From NCBI GenBank assembly GCA_964006375.1, contig OZ023267.1, forward strand, positions 35,041,766 to 35,105,765: a DNA stretch of 64,000 nucleotides, written 5' to 3'. This DNA is from Tillus elongatus (taxonomy: Eukaryota; Arthropoda; Insecta; Coleoptera; Cleridae). The notes beneath the pieces are model-generated. The model was not told where the DNA came from. It did no database searches and worked only from the letters and a program-made list of their open reading frames with translations. The first letter of the stretch is position 1; the number at the start of each line of letters is the position of its first letter. The position numbers were made by a program, and so were the translations under genes. Of this stretch, positions 47,476 to 59,962 are shown one piece after another.

Positions 47476-48540
47476 CACACCGATAACTCAAAAAATAATG
47501 GGCCGATTTTGATTAAATTTGGTGAATAAATTCCCTTTGCAAATGGCTTGGATAAGTTCGTTAGCCAGGAAAATCGGTCCCGGTTTTCCCGGAAAATTTT
47601 GTGTTTTCTTTAGAAAAAAATATATATCTCCGGAATTAACAAAGTAAGGGCAACCAAATTTCATATGCGGATTTATATCATTATAGGCAAGTTACCTACC
47701 AAAATTTAGCTCCGTAGGTTAAAGGATAAAAAAGTTACAGGCATTCAAAGAAAAATAAATTTGGATTTTCCTCAAAACGTCAAAATTGCGATTTTAAACG
47801 TCAAAATTGGTGAGTACATTCCTTTTGCAAGTCGCTTGGATAATTTTGTTAGCCAGCAAAATCCTCTGAGGTTTTCCTGGAAAAATTTGTGTTTTCTTTC
47901 GCAAAATATTTATATCTCCAAAATTAACAAAGTAAGGGCAACCAAATTTGGTAAGCTGATTTATATCGTTATAGGTGTGCCACCTACCAAAATCTAGCTC
48001 TGTAGGTCAAAAGACAAAAAAGTTATGGGCATTTAAAGAAAAATAAATTGGGGGTTTCCTCAAAACGTCAAAGTGACAATTGAAAACGTCAAAATTCGCA
48101 ACATTTAGGCAAATAACTTGAATCTAATACGGGCTATGGAAAGAAAATGTCTCAAGAAGAATGTTTTACATACACCGAACTCTTAGTTTCAACCGTCATT
48201 GTCCTTCATTTTACTAAAATGTTTCCAGAAAATTCATTTCTAATAGACCCTTTCTCTGATGCTTGGCAGTAGCCTTAGCTATAGAGTTTATTGTTTAATG
48301 GTATATAATTTTTGTCGAATTTTCGTAAAAAATCAATAAAGCTCAATATATTCGTTATTATACAAGATATGAAAAAATATTGTATACATTAATTATACGG
48401 TGTTTTGAGCTACATCTTAAAAAATTATTGCGACAATCACAGGGTGGCCCATAAGTCGTTGGTGATACAAATAATTTTTTTTGTCGAAAACGCCTAATTT
48501 TTTTGCATTTTCCATCGAAATATAATGCATGTTTGTAAGT
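47145..48540 (+). repeat. (TA)n-core interspersed repeat, copy 8 (plus, composite)
   Basis: Starts after a GACGCAGCAAGTGCGTTATG end (47147). Fold-back TTTAGTGAATTTTCTTTAAA at 47262, TA core 47396-47471, then the AATGGGCCGATTTTGATTAA and GGGCAACCAAATTT blocks (duplicated) and the GGTGGCCCATAAGTCGTTGG block. Runs directly into module A. Confidence 0.75.
47396..47471. repeat. (TA)n microsatellite
   Basis: Core array of repeat copy 8. Confidence 0.95.
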
Positions 48541-48551
48541 TAAGAAATTCT

Positions 48552-48905
48552 GGAGGCAGCAAGTGCGTTGTGGTTGCGAATTTTGATTAAATGCTTCATA
48601 TTTGAAAAGCTCAATTTGCTAATAACCTATAAGGTTGACCAAGAAACGGATTTTTTCAGTAACACTTTTGGTTTACTTTTGGAAATTTCTGTACCTTTTC
48701 AAACAATCAAGTTATTTTGATGAAACATGGCACATTGTTTTTACTATATATGTTATACTGGTAATCAAATTTGATGCCTGCTTTTTCTATATAGGTTATA
48801 CTGGTAACCAAAATTGATGTCTGCTTTCTTAAAAAGAAAACACACATATTTGCAATAAAAACATTTTTATGAAAATTCACTACCATAACGCACTTGCTGC
48901 GTCCC
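48552..48905. mobile_element. TIR module A (MITE-like)
   Basis: Left end GGAGGCAGCAAGTGCGTTGT and right end ACGCACTTGCTGCGTCCC are inverted for about 35 bp (through GCGAATTTT / AAAATTCAC). The interior matches module B in opposite orientation and has a short internal duplication (TATATAGGTTATACTGGTAA repeated). Confidence 0.7.
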
Positions 48906-49043
48906 GAGATTTTTCATATTCTTATGGTTGCAGTAAACATATATTACTATTATTATTATTATTACGCCGACTAATCGGTACTTTGCCCCTTTTTATAAAA
49001 TTAATCATATATCCTAGGGGATACCCTGAACGAAAAAATACCA

Positions 49044-49522
<479 letters not shown>

Positions 49523-49609
49523 GATCAATTATTGTATTTTTTGTCAGGTAAGGTTAGCAATGTTTACAGGTGGCAGAGAAAATGTGCTGTTATTGTCATT
49601 AAAATGTTG

Positions 49610-49760
49610 ATATTATTAGTGAATTTTCTTTAAGAAAAGATTTTCGGTAAATGTATCAAATGAGCACGAGTTAGAGACCCTAGCACCCGAATCCAAGGCG
49701 TGTGTGTATCCAGCCAACTCAAAAAATACTTGGCCAATCGAAACCAAACTTGCCGATTCC
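49610..49760 (+). repeat. (TA)n-core interspersed repeat, copy 9 (remnant)
   Basis: ATTAGTGAATTTTCTTTAAG fold-back and CCAACTCAAAAAATACTTGG block with a TGTGTGTAT core in place of TA. Confidence 0.5.
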
Positions 49761-49965
49761 CTTCATTTTGCTAATGGCTTAGGCGATGTTGGCACTTAAA
49801 TACTTTCTGAAAAATTGCCAAAAACTTTTTGAAAACCCAATGTTTTGTACATTACCGCAAGTATGAAACTAAAACTTTACACAGTCGTACATATCGTATA
49901 GGTGGACTTATATACCAAATCAATTGGTTCAGTAAATCTTGAGTTTATCGTAAATAAAAAAACTC

Positions 49966-50277
49966 TGGACGCAGCAAATGCGTTATGGTAGTGAATTTTC
50001 ATAAAAATGTTTTTAATTGCAAATATGTGTGTTTCCTTTTTAAGAAAGCAGGCATCAATTTTGGTTACCAGTATAACCTATATAGTAAAAACAATGTGCC
50101 ATGTTTCATAAAAATAACTTTATTGTGTGAAAATGTACAAAAATTTCCAAAAGTAAACTTAAAGTGTTCCCGGAAAAACTCGTTTCTTGGTCAACCTTAT
50201 AGGTTAATAGCAAATTGAGCTATTCAAATTTGAAGCATTTAATGAAAATTCGCTACCATAACGCACTTGCTGCGTCT
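49966..50277. mobile_element. TIR module B (MITE-like)
   Basis: Left end GGACGCAGCAAATGCGTTAT and right end ACGCACTTGCTGCGTCT. The interior is the reverse complement of module A, including the AAGGTTGACCAAGAAACG-type block (as CGTTTCTTGGTCAACCTT). Confidence 0.75.
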
Positions 50278-50299
50278 CGAATTTCTTTTCTTACAAACA

Positions 50300-51375
<1,076 letters not shown>

Positions 51376-51488
51376 ATAGATTACGATTTGATCTGAACAG
51401 ATGCTTATAATGTTAGACAAGATTTGACAGATATATCCGGGTTCCGCAGCCGTGGCAAACCGAATCTCCAAATTAAATTTTAAACAAA

Positions 51489-51561
51489 GCCTCGGTGGTT
51501 CGGTGGTAAGAACGTGTGCATCTGAACAGAGGGGCACCGGGTTCGATTCCCAGGGCTTCCC
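51489..51561 (+). other. tRNA-derived sequence (SINE head or decayed tRNA)
   Basis: Box A-like GGTTCGGTGGTAAGAACG with a GTTC/GAAC D-stem and box B GGGTTCGATTCCC at tRNA spacing. The acceptor stem does not pair, so this is not a functional tRNA gene. Confidence 0.45.
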
Positions 51562-51629
51562 TTTCACTTTTTCAGTACATAGTGTACAATTAATATCAAC
51601 CGAGGTTGTGGCATTGTATTTGAGCAAGC

Positions 51630-51790
51630 TAACATACCTTAGAGATTTCGGGCTGGACGGAAAAGATGTAAGGCGAATCGTTAATTTGTATTGGCACCAA
51701 AGAGCAGAAATTTGAATATATAACGCTGGAGGAACTGGATATTTTGAAATTAGGAAAGGAGTTCGCCAAGGGTTACCAACGGGGCGGCAA
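51630..51790 (+). pseudogene. Short LINE RT fragment
   Basis: Plus strand reads FGLDGKDVRRIVNLYWHQRA, a stop, then GGTGYFEIRKGVRQGLPT: the RT motif-B region (GVRQG) and the segment before it, as in 10850-11830. Stops and absence of flanking RT show it is a remnant. Confidence 0.6.
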
Positions 51791-52239
51791 AGCCGCGGAC
51801 GAGCCCTGAGGGAGAGAAAAAAGGGTTACTATTCTTCAAAGAAAAATAACAGCATTCATGAGAGAAGCGTGTGAACTTTGTATAACCTCGCAATTGACGC
51901 AGTTAATACAAATAGGTAGTAAAAGTAATAATAATGCAAGCTTTAAATTTAAATTCAACAAATGCCATCTGCCGTCGACTGTGGTATATTATAATTCTAG
52001 ATCTTATTAAATAAATAAGAGAGTGGTAAGTAAACTGTGTGCACTGATTTAGATTCTTAATAAATGGATGTACTAAGGTATTATCAAAGCAAAACACAAT
52101 TATTTTAGGAAAAAATATAGGTACCTCAGACTAATATACAGTAAGTATAATATGTACTTTACTTTACTCTTAGTTTCTACTCCTTATATAGTGTATGAAA
52201 CATTTTAAGAATGCATCAAACTGCATAATATTGTAAAGT

Positions 52240-52600
52240 AGTTGAGATGGAAAATTAGCAGATTATCTCACGGAGGGTTTTTACATATTTTTTTCAGAAA
52301 CATGCTTAAAACTCCTTTTTGGATGCACAAGTCACAAAAAGAATTTCGTGCCAACAACCCCCAAGAAAGATATGGGACCAGGAATGAGCGGGGAAGAAGA
52401 TAAGAAAGAGATATGAACGGAAAATGCGAAAAAAACAGCTTAGTCGGAACTCTATAGGCTGCTTTTATCCTACTCTGCAGCTATACCGCCTTAAAATTAT
52501 ATTTACCATTCCCAGAACACCTATTTTCTTCTGGGTTGTTCCCAAGGAATTTTTCTTGTTGTTTATGCATTGACGGTGGTTATAGGCTTGTAGAAGGGGA
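52240..52600. repeat. Interspersed repeat family B, copy 3
   Basis: GAAACATGCTTAAAACTCCT, CCAACAACCCCCAAGAAAGA, GGAATGAGCGGGGAAGAAGA and TTTATGCATTGACGGTGGTT, matching 61170-61500 most closely. Confidence 0.6.
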
Positions 52601-52822
52601 AGGAGCATAACAAGATTCTCAAACAAATACCTCTTCTGGAGGACAAAAGATTGCATGACATGTATTTTGACAAGTTTAAGTTGTTACTTCATTTTAATTG
52701 TCTACGATATTTATTTTTAAAAAAATTTAAGGTTGCGTGGTTTCTCAGTCTCGCATAGAAAGCTACAAGATTGTATCACTTTTAAAAATATGGATGCAGT
52801 AATAATAAATAAGTGTTGAAAA

Positions 52823-53457
52823 GAGTCTGAGTGCAGCAAGTGCATTGTGGCAGCGAATTTTCGTTAATATATTTCAAATGCAGTTAAGCTAGACACTTCA
52901 ATTTTCGTACATAGTTAAACCTATATAAAAGCAGCGAAATTGTAAGAAATAAATAATGAGCTTCACAGTTAACTACAAATTTGTTAAAAAAACCTTTTTT
53001 GTTGTTTTGTTTGCCAAAGCTAGTTCGATTTAGTTGACTAAAACAAATAATCCAACCGATTAACAAGGAAAATAGCTACCACGTTTATAATTTGGCAGGT
53101 CCATTCTTTTTGTAAATAAAAATTAAATTTTCTTCTGGAAAATTTTTGTAGCTTTAAGGAAATGTGTAACACAAACTTTTTAAAGAGACTTGAAGTAGTT
53201 ACATATACCAAATTTTATTTTTTAGCTCTATAGAAGATTGGGTTTTTGACATTTAAAGTTTTTTTTTCACAAAAGCTGAGCACATAAATTTAATTTTTTT
53301 AGGATAATAGATGGGTATCAATAATAGAACTTTTGAAAAATACTTCTAATATACTCTAATTAAATTTAAAATATTAGTTGTAATAATATGGCATATTAAT
53401 AATATACGATTATCATAAAAAATCACTACTATAACGCACTTGCTGCGTCCCAAACTG
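52823..53457. mobile_element. TIR module C (MITE-like, longer interior)
   Basis: Left end GAGTCTGAGTGCAGCAAGTG and right end ATAACGCACTTGCTGCGTCC. About 30 bp inverted with mismatches. Interior differs from A and B in most of its length. Confidence 0.6.
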
Positions 53458-54145
53458 TTTTCCATTTCGTCTCCTCATCCTTTTTTACTGTAAATTTCTA
53501 GTACCCTATTATTCACTATATCGTCGTTTTAATACAACTAATCGTTAGCTAATAGCTGCTATGAATCGATATAATCTGCCTTGAAATACGAGACAATTTT
53601 GATTATGGTCTAGCTTTATCGAATATTGAACAAGAACATCCAGATATTGTACAGCTGGTGCTGAAATAAAATATTATTAAACCTAAAATGAATTTCAGTG
53701 GAATTGCAAGAATTTTTAATCAATTTATAATGGGAAATATTCCTCCAGTATCGAATTTTTAAGCCTGACTTAATTAGAGCTAAATAATGTTTCTCGACGA
53801 GTATTAATTGTCTATAGTGGACCGATATTTATATTTTAAGAGGTCTCTTTTAAAGGTAGGAAAATAAAATCATTTTGGACACGCTGCTGGTGAAATTTGT
53901 GTTTGATATTGAGCTCGCAAACATCAATTTAAACAAAATTTATGAACAGCAATTTGAAACGTAGTCTTCTGGATGCAGAGATAAATAATTTGATATTTTT
54001 AATTTTAGTCAATTTTTATTATTTTTTTTCTGGTTTTTAGGGTAATTCTACAGTAATTATGTTTCATTATTTGATACAGTTTGAATATCATAAATTTACA
54101 TTAGGTTAAAGCTTTTTTGCTTACAAGGCTGGCAGGATGTAGTAG
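53458..54145. other. No gene recognised
   Basis: AT-rich, no convincing frame. Confidence 0.4.
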
Positions 54146-54149
54146 CAGT

Positions 54150-55615
54150 GGTGGGGAGGGCAACGGCAAGCAAGTAGGCCAGAATGGGCCCTTTTTGCCA
54201 ACTCCAGCAACCCAGCAACCATGCTCTACTCTTCTTCGGTTCCGTTACCAAACCGCCTCGACCTCGAAATGAAGGCCGTGACGGTCTTAAATTGGACGGT
54301 ACTTACCTGATTCCTCTGCAGAGTCCTCGATCCGAAAAATTCTGCTCGAAGACTCCCAAAAGCCTCGCATTCACACAGGTAGTGGTAGGACTTTTCTTCA
54401 TCCTCACCGCATTCCTGGAAAATGGGATCCCTCTCTACGCCTATCAATGTAATGTGTCTTCTAAGGGCGCTGGCCTGTCAGCACCCCAAGGATGCGGCGA
54501 AGCGTATGTTGACTCCTTCCGAGTAGCCAGACAGTTAATCTTTGTTCGGCCCCTCCACGAAGTCCTTCGCCTACCTGCAGCCACCAACCGACCCCCAGTG
54601 CCTCTCCATTCCTTTCTTGGTCCACCTGTCTAAGGCGACAGAGACTGTCTTCCTACTTATGCTTATCGTACGCTCCGGGCCACAGAACGCCGCCGGGAAC
54701 CGAGTCTTGCGAGATTATTCGCCACCTCATTCCCCGCTACGCCACAGTGTCCCGGAACCCACACCAGTTGCACCTCCTTCGTCCTGGATATTCCTCTGAG
54801 GGCGCCAGCACAATCCTGAACCAGTGTTGACCTGATTCTGGCCGCGCAGACTGCCCAGAGGACCGCCTGGCTATCCGAGAAGATGTACACACATTTCTCG
54901 GGACTCCTCTTGACATCCTGTCTATTGGCCACAGACAGGATAGCATACACCTCTGTGCCGTGGTATATGCGCCAATAGCATAGCTCTCGCGCACCCCCAG
55001 GCCCTCGATGTATATTCCTGCCCCGGAGGATTGTTGGTCCTCCAGCCGCGATCCGTCGGTGAAACAGACCAGGCTTGCGGGGTGGAACGCAACCTCATTT
55101 TCCCTCCACTGATCCCTGCTGGGGATCCTGAGGGTGTATGGCCTAGTCAACCTAATATCATCCTCGGCATCCCGCACCATTATGGCGGAAATCGGAATTT
55201 CCTTTCCCACCTCCTTGGCGACTCTTGCATGCCCTATTACTGCTCACTCTCCTGAGTCTCGCATTCTAAGATGCGACGCCATAGCCTCCCTTCTGATACA
55301 GATGGGAAGCGGGGTCAGCATAAACAGGACCTCTAGCGCGGCTAAGGGTGTCGTCGTCATAGCGCCTGTGATACCCAGGATTGCCAGCCTCTGGAGTTTG
55401 GCCAGCTTCCTGCTGGTAGCTTGGTTCACACCACACCACCAGACCAACGCCCCATCGAGGATTCTCGGCCTGAGGATCGCAGTGTAGACCAATGAAGGAT
55501 CCGAGGATTAAGTCCCCAGGTTCTTCCTATCACACGACGCAGCTGCCAGAGGGTCACTACTCCCTTCCTCACTACTCGTTCTATTTGCGACCCCCATGAA
55601 TTTTCATTAAGAAAA
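54150..55615 (-). pseudogene. LINE 3' half with RNase H domain (I/R1-like group)
   Basis: GC-richer than its surroundings. From 55490 down the minus strand reads VYTAILRPRILDGALVWW, LAKLQRLAILGITGAMTTTP (RT thumb region), CFTDGSRLEDQQSSGAGIYI (RNase H first Asp), VYIFSDSQAVLWAV (RNase H second acidic block), VQLVWVPGHCGVAGNEVANN (RNase H last block, with HCGVAGNE), and after 54447 a CGEDEEKSYHYLCECEAF zinc-finger-like tail. Frame changes at several points. The presence of RNase H narrows the group to I/R1/Loa-like LINEs. The catalytic RT core is missing. Confidence 0.8.
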
Positions 55616-57084
55616 TTTACTAAAAAAGAGGTATCGATATAAGGAAAATTTTTAAAACACAATATTTTTTGAAGTATTGAAGTCATTCGAATGAAAATTT
55701 GCACATTCATAGAAGACTCCAATATAGCTGTTAAAAAAATTCAAAATAAAAGGCCCACGAGAAAAGAAGCTCCGTAAACTGGGGTGAAATCGTGCCGCTT
55801 TTTGTATAACTGTGAAAAAACAAATTAAGATATAGCTGATTGGAGGATTGTAATAAAAAGACGAAATATTTGAGTGGGTTTTATATTATATTGACCTTAT
55901 TAAAGTTTCAAAATTTTCTGAAAAATTACATTTTCTGTGGCACACTTTCACTCACTGTCATGGAGTGGATTTGTGCCACCCTAGATTTTAGTACAGATTT
56001 TATTGAGCAATCCGTTTGGCACATTATAACTTCAATATTCGGCGACTAAAAGAGTAGAGAGCTACAAAAAATTGTATATACTTCTTAAATAGAATTTACC
56101 ACAGAAAATTAAGCTGTAACTTAAAAATACTCAAACTTAACACAAAATGTAATGCTGAATATGGAACTAAGAATAATAAACATCACATAACAACATCACT
56201 AACCTAATTCTGGGACTTTAAAAATTTTCTTCTTAGAGATTTGAGTGGTTTTAGAAATGTTTTGCCCAATGTCTTTGTAAAAATACCAAATCAATTCCAA
56301 TTTTGTGGGGCACTTCCAATTTCCACCACATTTTACTATTGTCGAAATTGAAGCTGCATCACTACCAACTTTTTTCACTTGACCAGGATAAAGTTGATTG
56401 TCGTACACTGCAATAGTCACCAACACCGACTTCACATTTCTGCAGTTGGGTGTCTATTGTTTCAATGAGTAGCATGTGAATATCAGAGTCTGCATCAAGT
56501 AGAACACTCTGGTCACTTTCTGCATAAGAAACATGGCCCGTGCTTTCACTTTCAGCTTCGGATTCTTTATGAACTCGTTTGAAAATGCTTGGCGATGGAG
56601 ATCCAGGAGGAGATTCAGGTTGCTCTAAATCCATTGCAGTACTGTTATTTTGAGGGCTAATATCGGCGGCGTAATACTTTTGCCAGCAGGAACGTTGAGT
56701 TTCTTCCTTTTTCTGTTTGGTCTTGTGTATGTGATGACGTGTCTCTTCGAATTAAGGTTCTCAATAAATATGTCACCAACAAATTTTTTCACTTCGGGTA
56801 ATGTTTCAATACTATACATGGGCATTCTTTGTAAAACATCATGACGATTAGTAGGGAATATGCCACATTTACGAAATCCAGACCGGAGATTTTTAATAAA
56901 ATTCTCCTTTATAACATTCATAAGATCTTTTAAAAGTCCCGGAAATTCTTAATTGGGCACACTCTATCTTCAGTGGTCTAAAATATGCAGCATCTAAAGG
57001 TTGCAGAACATGTGTGGAATTTGGCAGTAGGGCGATGAATGAAATATCATTTTCATGGCAGAGGTCGATTACTCTAGTGTTTAT

Positions 57085-58231
57085 GTTGCCAGGAAGTTGA
57101 TAAGCCGGGAAATACTGCAATTGTTCACTAGTAAATATATTTTATATTTACCCGAGTGCAGCAGGCTCACATTGAAGACGCGACCGTGCCCGCTGGCCCA
57201 TCGACTGGTGGAAGGAGGGGGACACCGGCCGGCGTCAAGCCGGTCGCATGTCGCAGAGAGGAGTTCAATAGCTCCACCGCCGTTTGCGGGTTGTGTACGT
57301 GAACTGTTGAGATCTAGAACATTCCGCTAGCGTAACTGATTTACGCTTTTCCTCTATTACTAGGTACCGAGATTGGATCAAAGTGGAAGGCCCGGCCGTG
57401 CAGCGGTAAAAGTAGAATAGCAGGTACACTAGGTCGCGTGATATTAGCCAAGTGGCTCTGTTTGATTCCATTAGGCCCAGGTATCCGGCGTTTATGAACA
57501 GGTCTGCAGAACTAGGAAACTGCGTTCCCGAGTTCTGGTTCCCCGGAATCGCAAGGGTAAGTGGCTAAGCTAGAGGGATTTATGTCGGTATCGTTGTGGT
57601 GAATGCACCATCGGTCCCAGTTGAAAACAGCCCTCCGGGTGGCCACTCCCTGTGTTGCCGCCAGGGAGTAACTTTCTTTAATAGATTTTCTTGCTACCCT
57701 AAACTGCGTATTAAGGCCCCGACCGTTGCAGAAGTTGTCGTGTGACCTACCCTCCGTATCATCTGTAAATATATTTGTTAAAGTCACCGAACCCCCTCTG
57801 CCTCTGGTTACCCATAACTACTTTGTACATAATTTCTAGTAAACGGAATCCCTTTGTAAATAGTTTGTAAATAGATTCTCTTTTAATTTACTCGATATTT
57901 CATTTATTCTCTCCAGAATATCCACCCAAGTGAACTTTAACAATAGCTCTCTAATAAAGACCATAACCAGAAGTCTCGGGGGACTTCGTCTTGACTTAGG
58001 AGGACACTGTCTCCACTAGAATCTACCCTGGGCTTGTGTATCCGTCGACAGTGACTTGGGAGAAGGGGAACAACCCGAGGGAGCACGTCTACTCCCTGAA
58101 AGAAACTCTATAGGCGTTGGCGCCTGGACAGGATCCCGTCGTAAAGCCGTGTCCTGGAAGTCTGCCCGAAAATTCCCCATATTAGGGAAAACTATAATTA
58201 ACCCCCGGCCACCCCAAGTGGCCGTCGCAAT
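57085..58231. mobile_element. 1147-bp GC-richer insertion of unknown type
   Basis: Splits the transposase exactly between its codons for SSH and INT: the flanks …GTGTTTAT and GTGAGAACTC join in frame when it is removed. Ends are GTTGCCAGG and GTCGCAAT, with at most a 2-bp AT duplication. Composition is clearly GC-richer than the host. Readable frames (for example 57512-57787 minus) match nothing I know. Ends share only TTGC as an inverted repeat. Confidence 0.6.
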
Positions 58232-58333
58232 GTGAGAACTCAAATTATCGCCTATTATAATTTTAAACGTTGAATGTAGCGGCTTCTCCTCCAGACACCA
58301 TAATTTACTTAAGATTTCTCTTACTCCCGACGC

Positions 58334-58362
58334 GTTTCGACACTCAAAGAGGTCATCCTCAG
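58334..58362 (-). ncRNA. Hammerhead-like core, left arm (candidate)
   Basis: Minus strand: CTGAGGA, hairpin GACCTC-TTT-GAG(T)GTC, then GAAAC. Core strands and stem II of a hammerhead; other stems not resolved. Confidence 0.4.
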
Positions 58363-58545
58363 GGGAAAATTTGAACAATTCTCAAAAAATTGAACTCGAA
58401 ACTATACATGAAGGTTTTCACAGGTCACAACTTCATCCATTGTGCTAGGGGGCGTGTAATAATACCTCTGCATAATGCCAGAAAAATTGACTTCAACGAC
58501 AAAAATCAATGCGAGAGATCGGCGATTTTAACAAACATGATGAAC

Positions 58546-58575
58546 GGCGGCCATTATGTTCACATAATGGCCGCC
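58546..58575. repeat. Perfect 13-bp hairpin
   Basis: GGCGGCCATTATG, loop TTCA, CATAATGGCCGCC, inside the Penelope-like insertion. Confidence 0.8.
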
Positions 58576-58597
58576 CTTTATTATGTTGGTTTGCACA

Positions 58598-58868
58598 ATT
58601 CTCAAAAAATTGAACTCGAAACTATGCCTGAAGGTTTTCACAGGTCACAACTTCATCCATTGTGCTAGGAGGCGTGTAATACTACCTCTGCATAATGCCA
58701 GAAAAATTGACTTCAACGACAAAAATCAATGCAAAAGATCGGCGATTTTTGTCGTTGAAATAAATTTTTCTGGCATTATGCAGAGGTATTATTACACGCC
58801 CCCTAGCACAATGGATGAAGTTGTGACCTGTGAAAACCTTCATGTATAGTTTCGAGTTCAATTTTTTG
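58598..58868. repeat. Long inverted repeat inside the Penelope-like insertion
   Basis: Arms of about 125 bp (58601-58727 and 58745-58868) face each other around AATGCAAAAGATCGGC-like spacer. Likely to form a large hairpin. Confidence 0.75.
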
Positions 58869-58888
58869 ATAATTGTGCAAATTTTCCC

Positions 58889-58917
58889 CTGAGGATGACC
58901 TCTTTGAGTGTCGAAAC
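58889..58917 (+). ncRNA. Hammerhead-like core, right arm (candidate)
   Basis: Plus strand counterpart of 58334-58362: CTGAGGA, GACCTC-TTT-GAG(T)GTC, GAAAC. Confidence 0.4.
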
Positions 58918-59962
58918 GTGTCGGGAGTAAGAGAAATCTTAAGTAAATTTTGGTGTCGGGAGGAGAAGCCGCTACATTCAACGTTTAATTATGGTAATCC
59001 CAGACGGTGTGACGTTCAGAAATGATATATTATAATTTTCTTTCTCTATTGCTTCTTTAGAATAGGGAGCAATAAGCTTATGAACCAATCCTCGAAGCAT
59101 TGAAAATTAAACGACCCTGACTTGATACGGTTGTAGCGAGTTTTTTCAGGGTCATTTTCGTTCCAACTTCGCCACATATTTTCAGCCTAATATACTACAT
59201 AAAGAGGTGCTATTTCACCAGCTGCAATCCCACACATAATTATGGACGTGTTAGATTTTGACGATTTTTTTTATATTTTCAGGGTACTTACAGCCTCGCT
59301 TAACGAGCACTTTAGATGAACCTGGATCGTCCATGAGGCACGCATTATCATAATTCCATATGTTCTCTAGGGAAACGCCTTGAACTTCCTTTTCGAAATG
59401 ATTATAAAACTCATTCACCACTTCTTCGTTAGCCTTGACACGACCAAAACTGATATTTCTGGCCGTCCGATTGGAAATTTAGTTTGCATGCCTCTTAAAA
59501 ACAGAATTTTCCCATTCGATTCCTGGTACGTTATTTTTGAATTTTTTGATTGTCCTACCCTGCTTATCCAAATAACTCTTAACAATGAGTCGCAATTCCT
59601 GCTTATTCATAGGGAATCCATATGTTGATAGCATGATTAGATGTGCCACGATTGCCAACTCCTCGTCCTCGTTTCACAGTCTGCACTCCCGGCTTCTTTG
59701 GAGATTTGTTTTTCAGTTTACTACTCAGTACATTTCTATGAATGCCATATTTATCAGCTGCTGCACGCACGGAAAATCTCTTGGCACGGATTCGTTCTAA
59801 CGTCTCTAGCAGATAATTACGGTAATACCTCGTTCCTGGCTTTCTAACATGTTGACGTGGCATTCTGTAATTCTGACAAAAACTTAAATTAAACGGGCAA
59901 CTAGATATTTGTGATACAAATACAGGAGACTATGTGCCATAAGACGGCACAAAGTCGCCCCG

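Larger units (their letters stand above)
58265..59027. mobile_element. 763-bp Penelope-like insertion, inverted arms
   Basis: Flanked by the 12-bp target duplication TATTATAATTTT (58253-58264 and 59028-59039). It starts and ends with inverted arms carrying CCGCTACATTCAACGTTTAA and the GTGTCGAAACG(T/C)GTCGGGAG motif, with hammerhead-like cores facing outward at both ends. The interior holds the ATTGAACTCGAAACTAT(A/G)C block three times (two direct at 58386 and 58598, one inverted at 58845). No reverse transcriptase is present, so it is a short derivative. Confidence 0.75.
56199..59863 (-). pseudogene. Pogo/Tigger-like transposase, interrupted and frameshifted
   Basis: N-terminal HTH at 59863-59603 (MPRQHVRKPGTRYYRNYLLE, then FSVRAAADKYGIHRNVLSSK). 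Then GRTIKKFKNNVPGIEW, first Asp in IWNYDNACLMDDPG (about 59350), the second Asp in IIIGDNLSSH, whose first codons straddle the nested insertion at 58265-59027, INTRVIDLCHENDISF after the 57085-58231 insertion, third Asp in NSTHVLQPLDAAYF (about 57010), a GFRKCGIFPTNRHDVLQRMP block (56890) and a C-terminal YPGQVKKV...KKKIFKVP domain reached by a frameshift near 56420. Several stops in the 59050-59480 part. Not functional. Confidence 0.8.
55779..59962 (-). mobile_element. Pogo/Tigger-like DNA transposon with two nested insertions
   Basis: Left end ACTGGGGTGAAATCGTGCCG and right end (minus) ACGGGGCGACTTTGTGCCGT are similar inverted termini near TA. It encloses an N-terminal pipsqueak/CENP-B-type HTH, a DDD core and the characteristic C terminus of pogo-type transposases. 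Removing the insertions at 57085-58231 and 58265-59027 (plus one 12-bp duplication) leaves about 2.26 kb, the usual size of such elements. Termini are inferred from weak similarity. Confidence 0.65.

Noticed and set aside
57260..57475. Coding frame in the GC-rich insertion
   Set aside because: Short, no start context and no recognisable motif; the high GC content alone lowers stop frequency.
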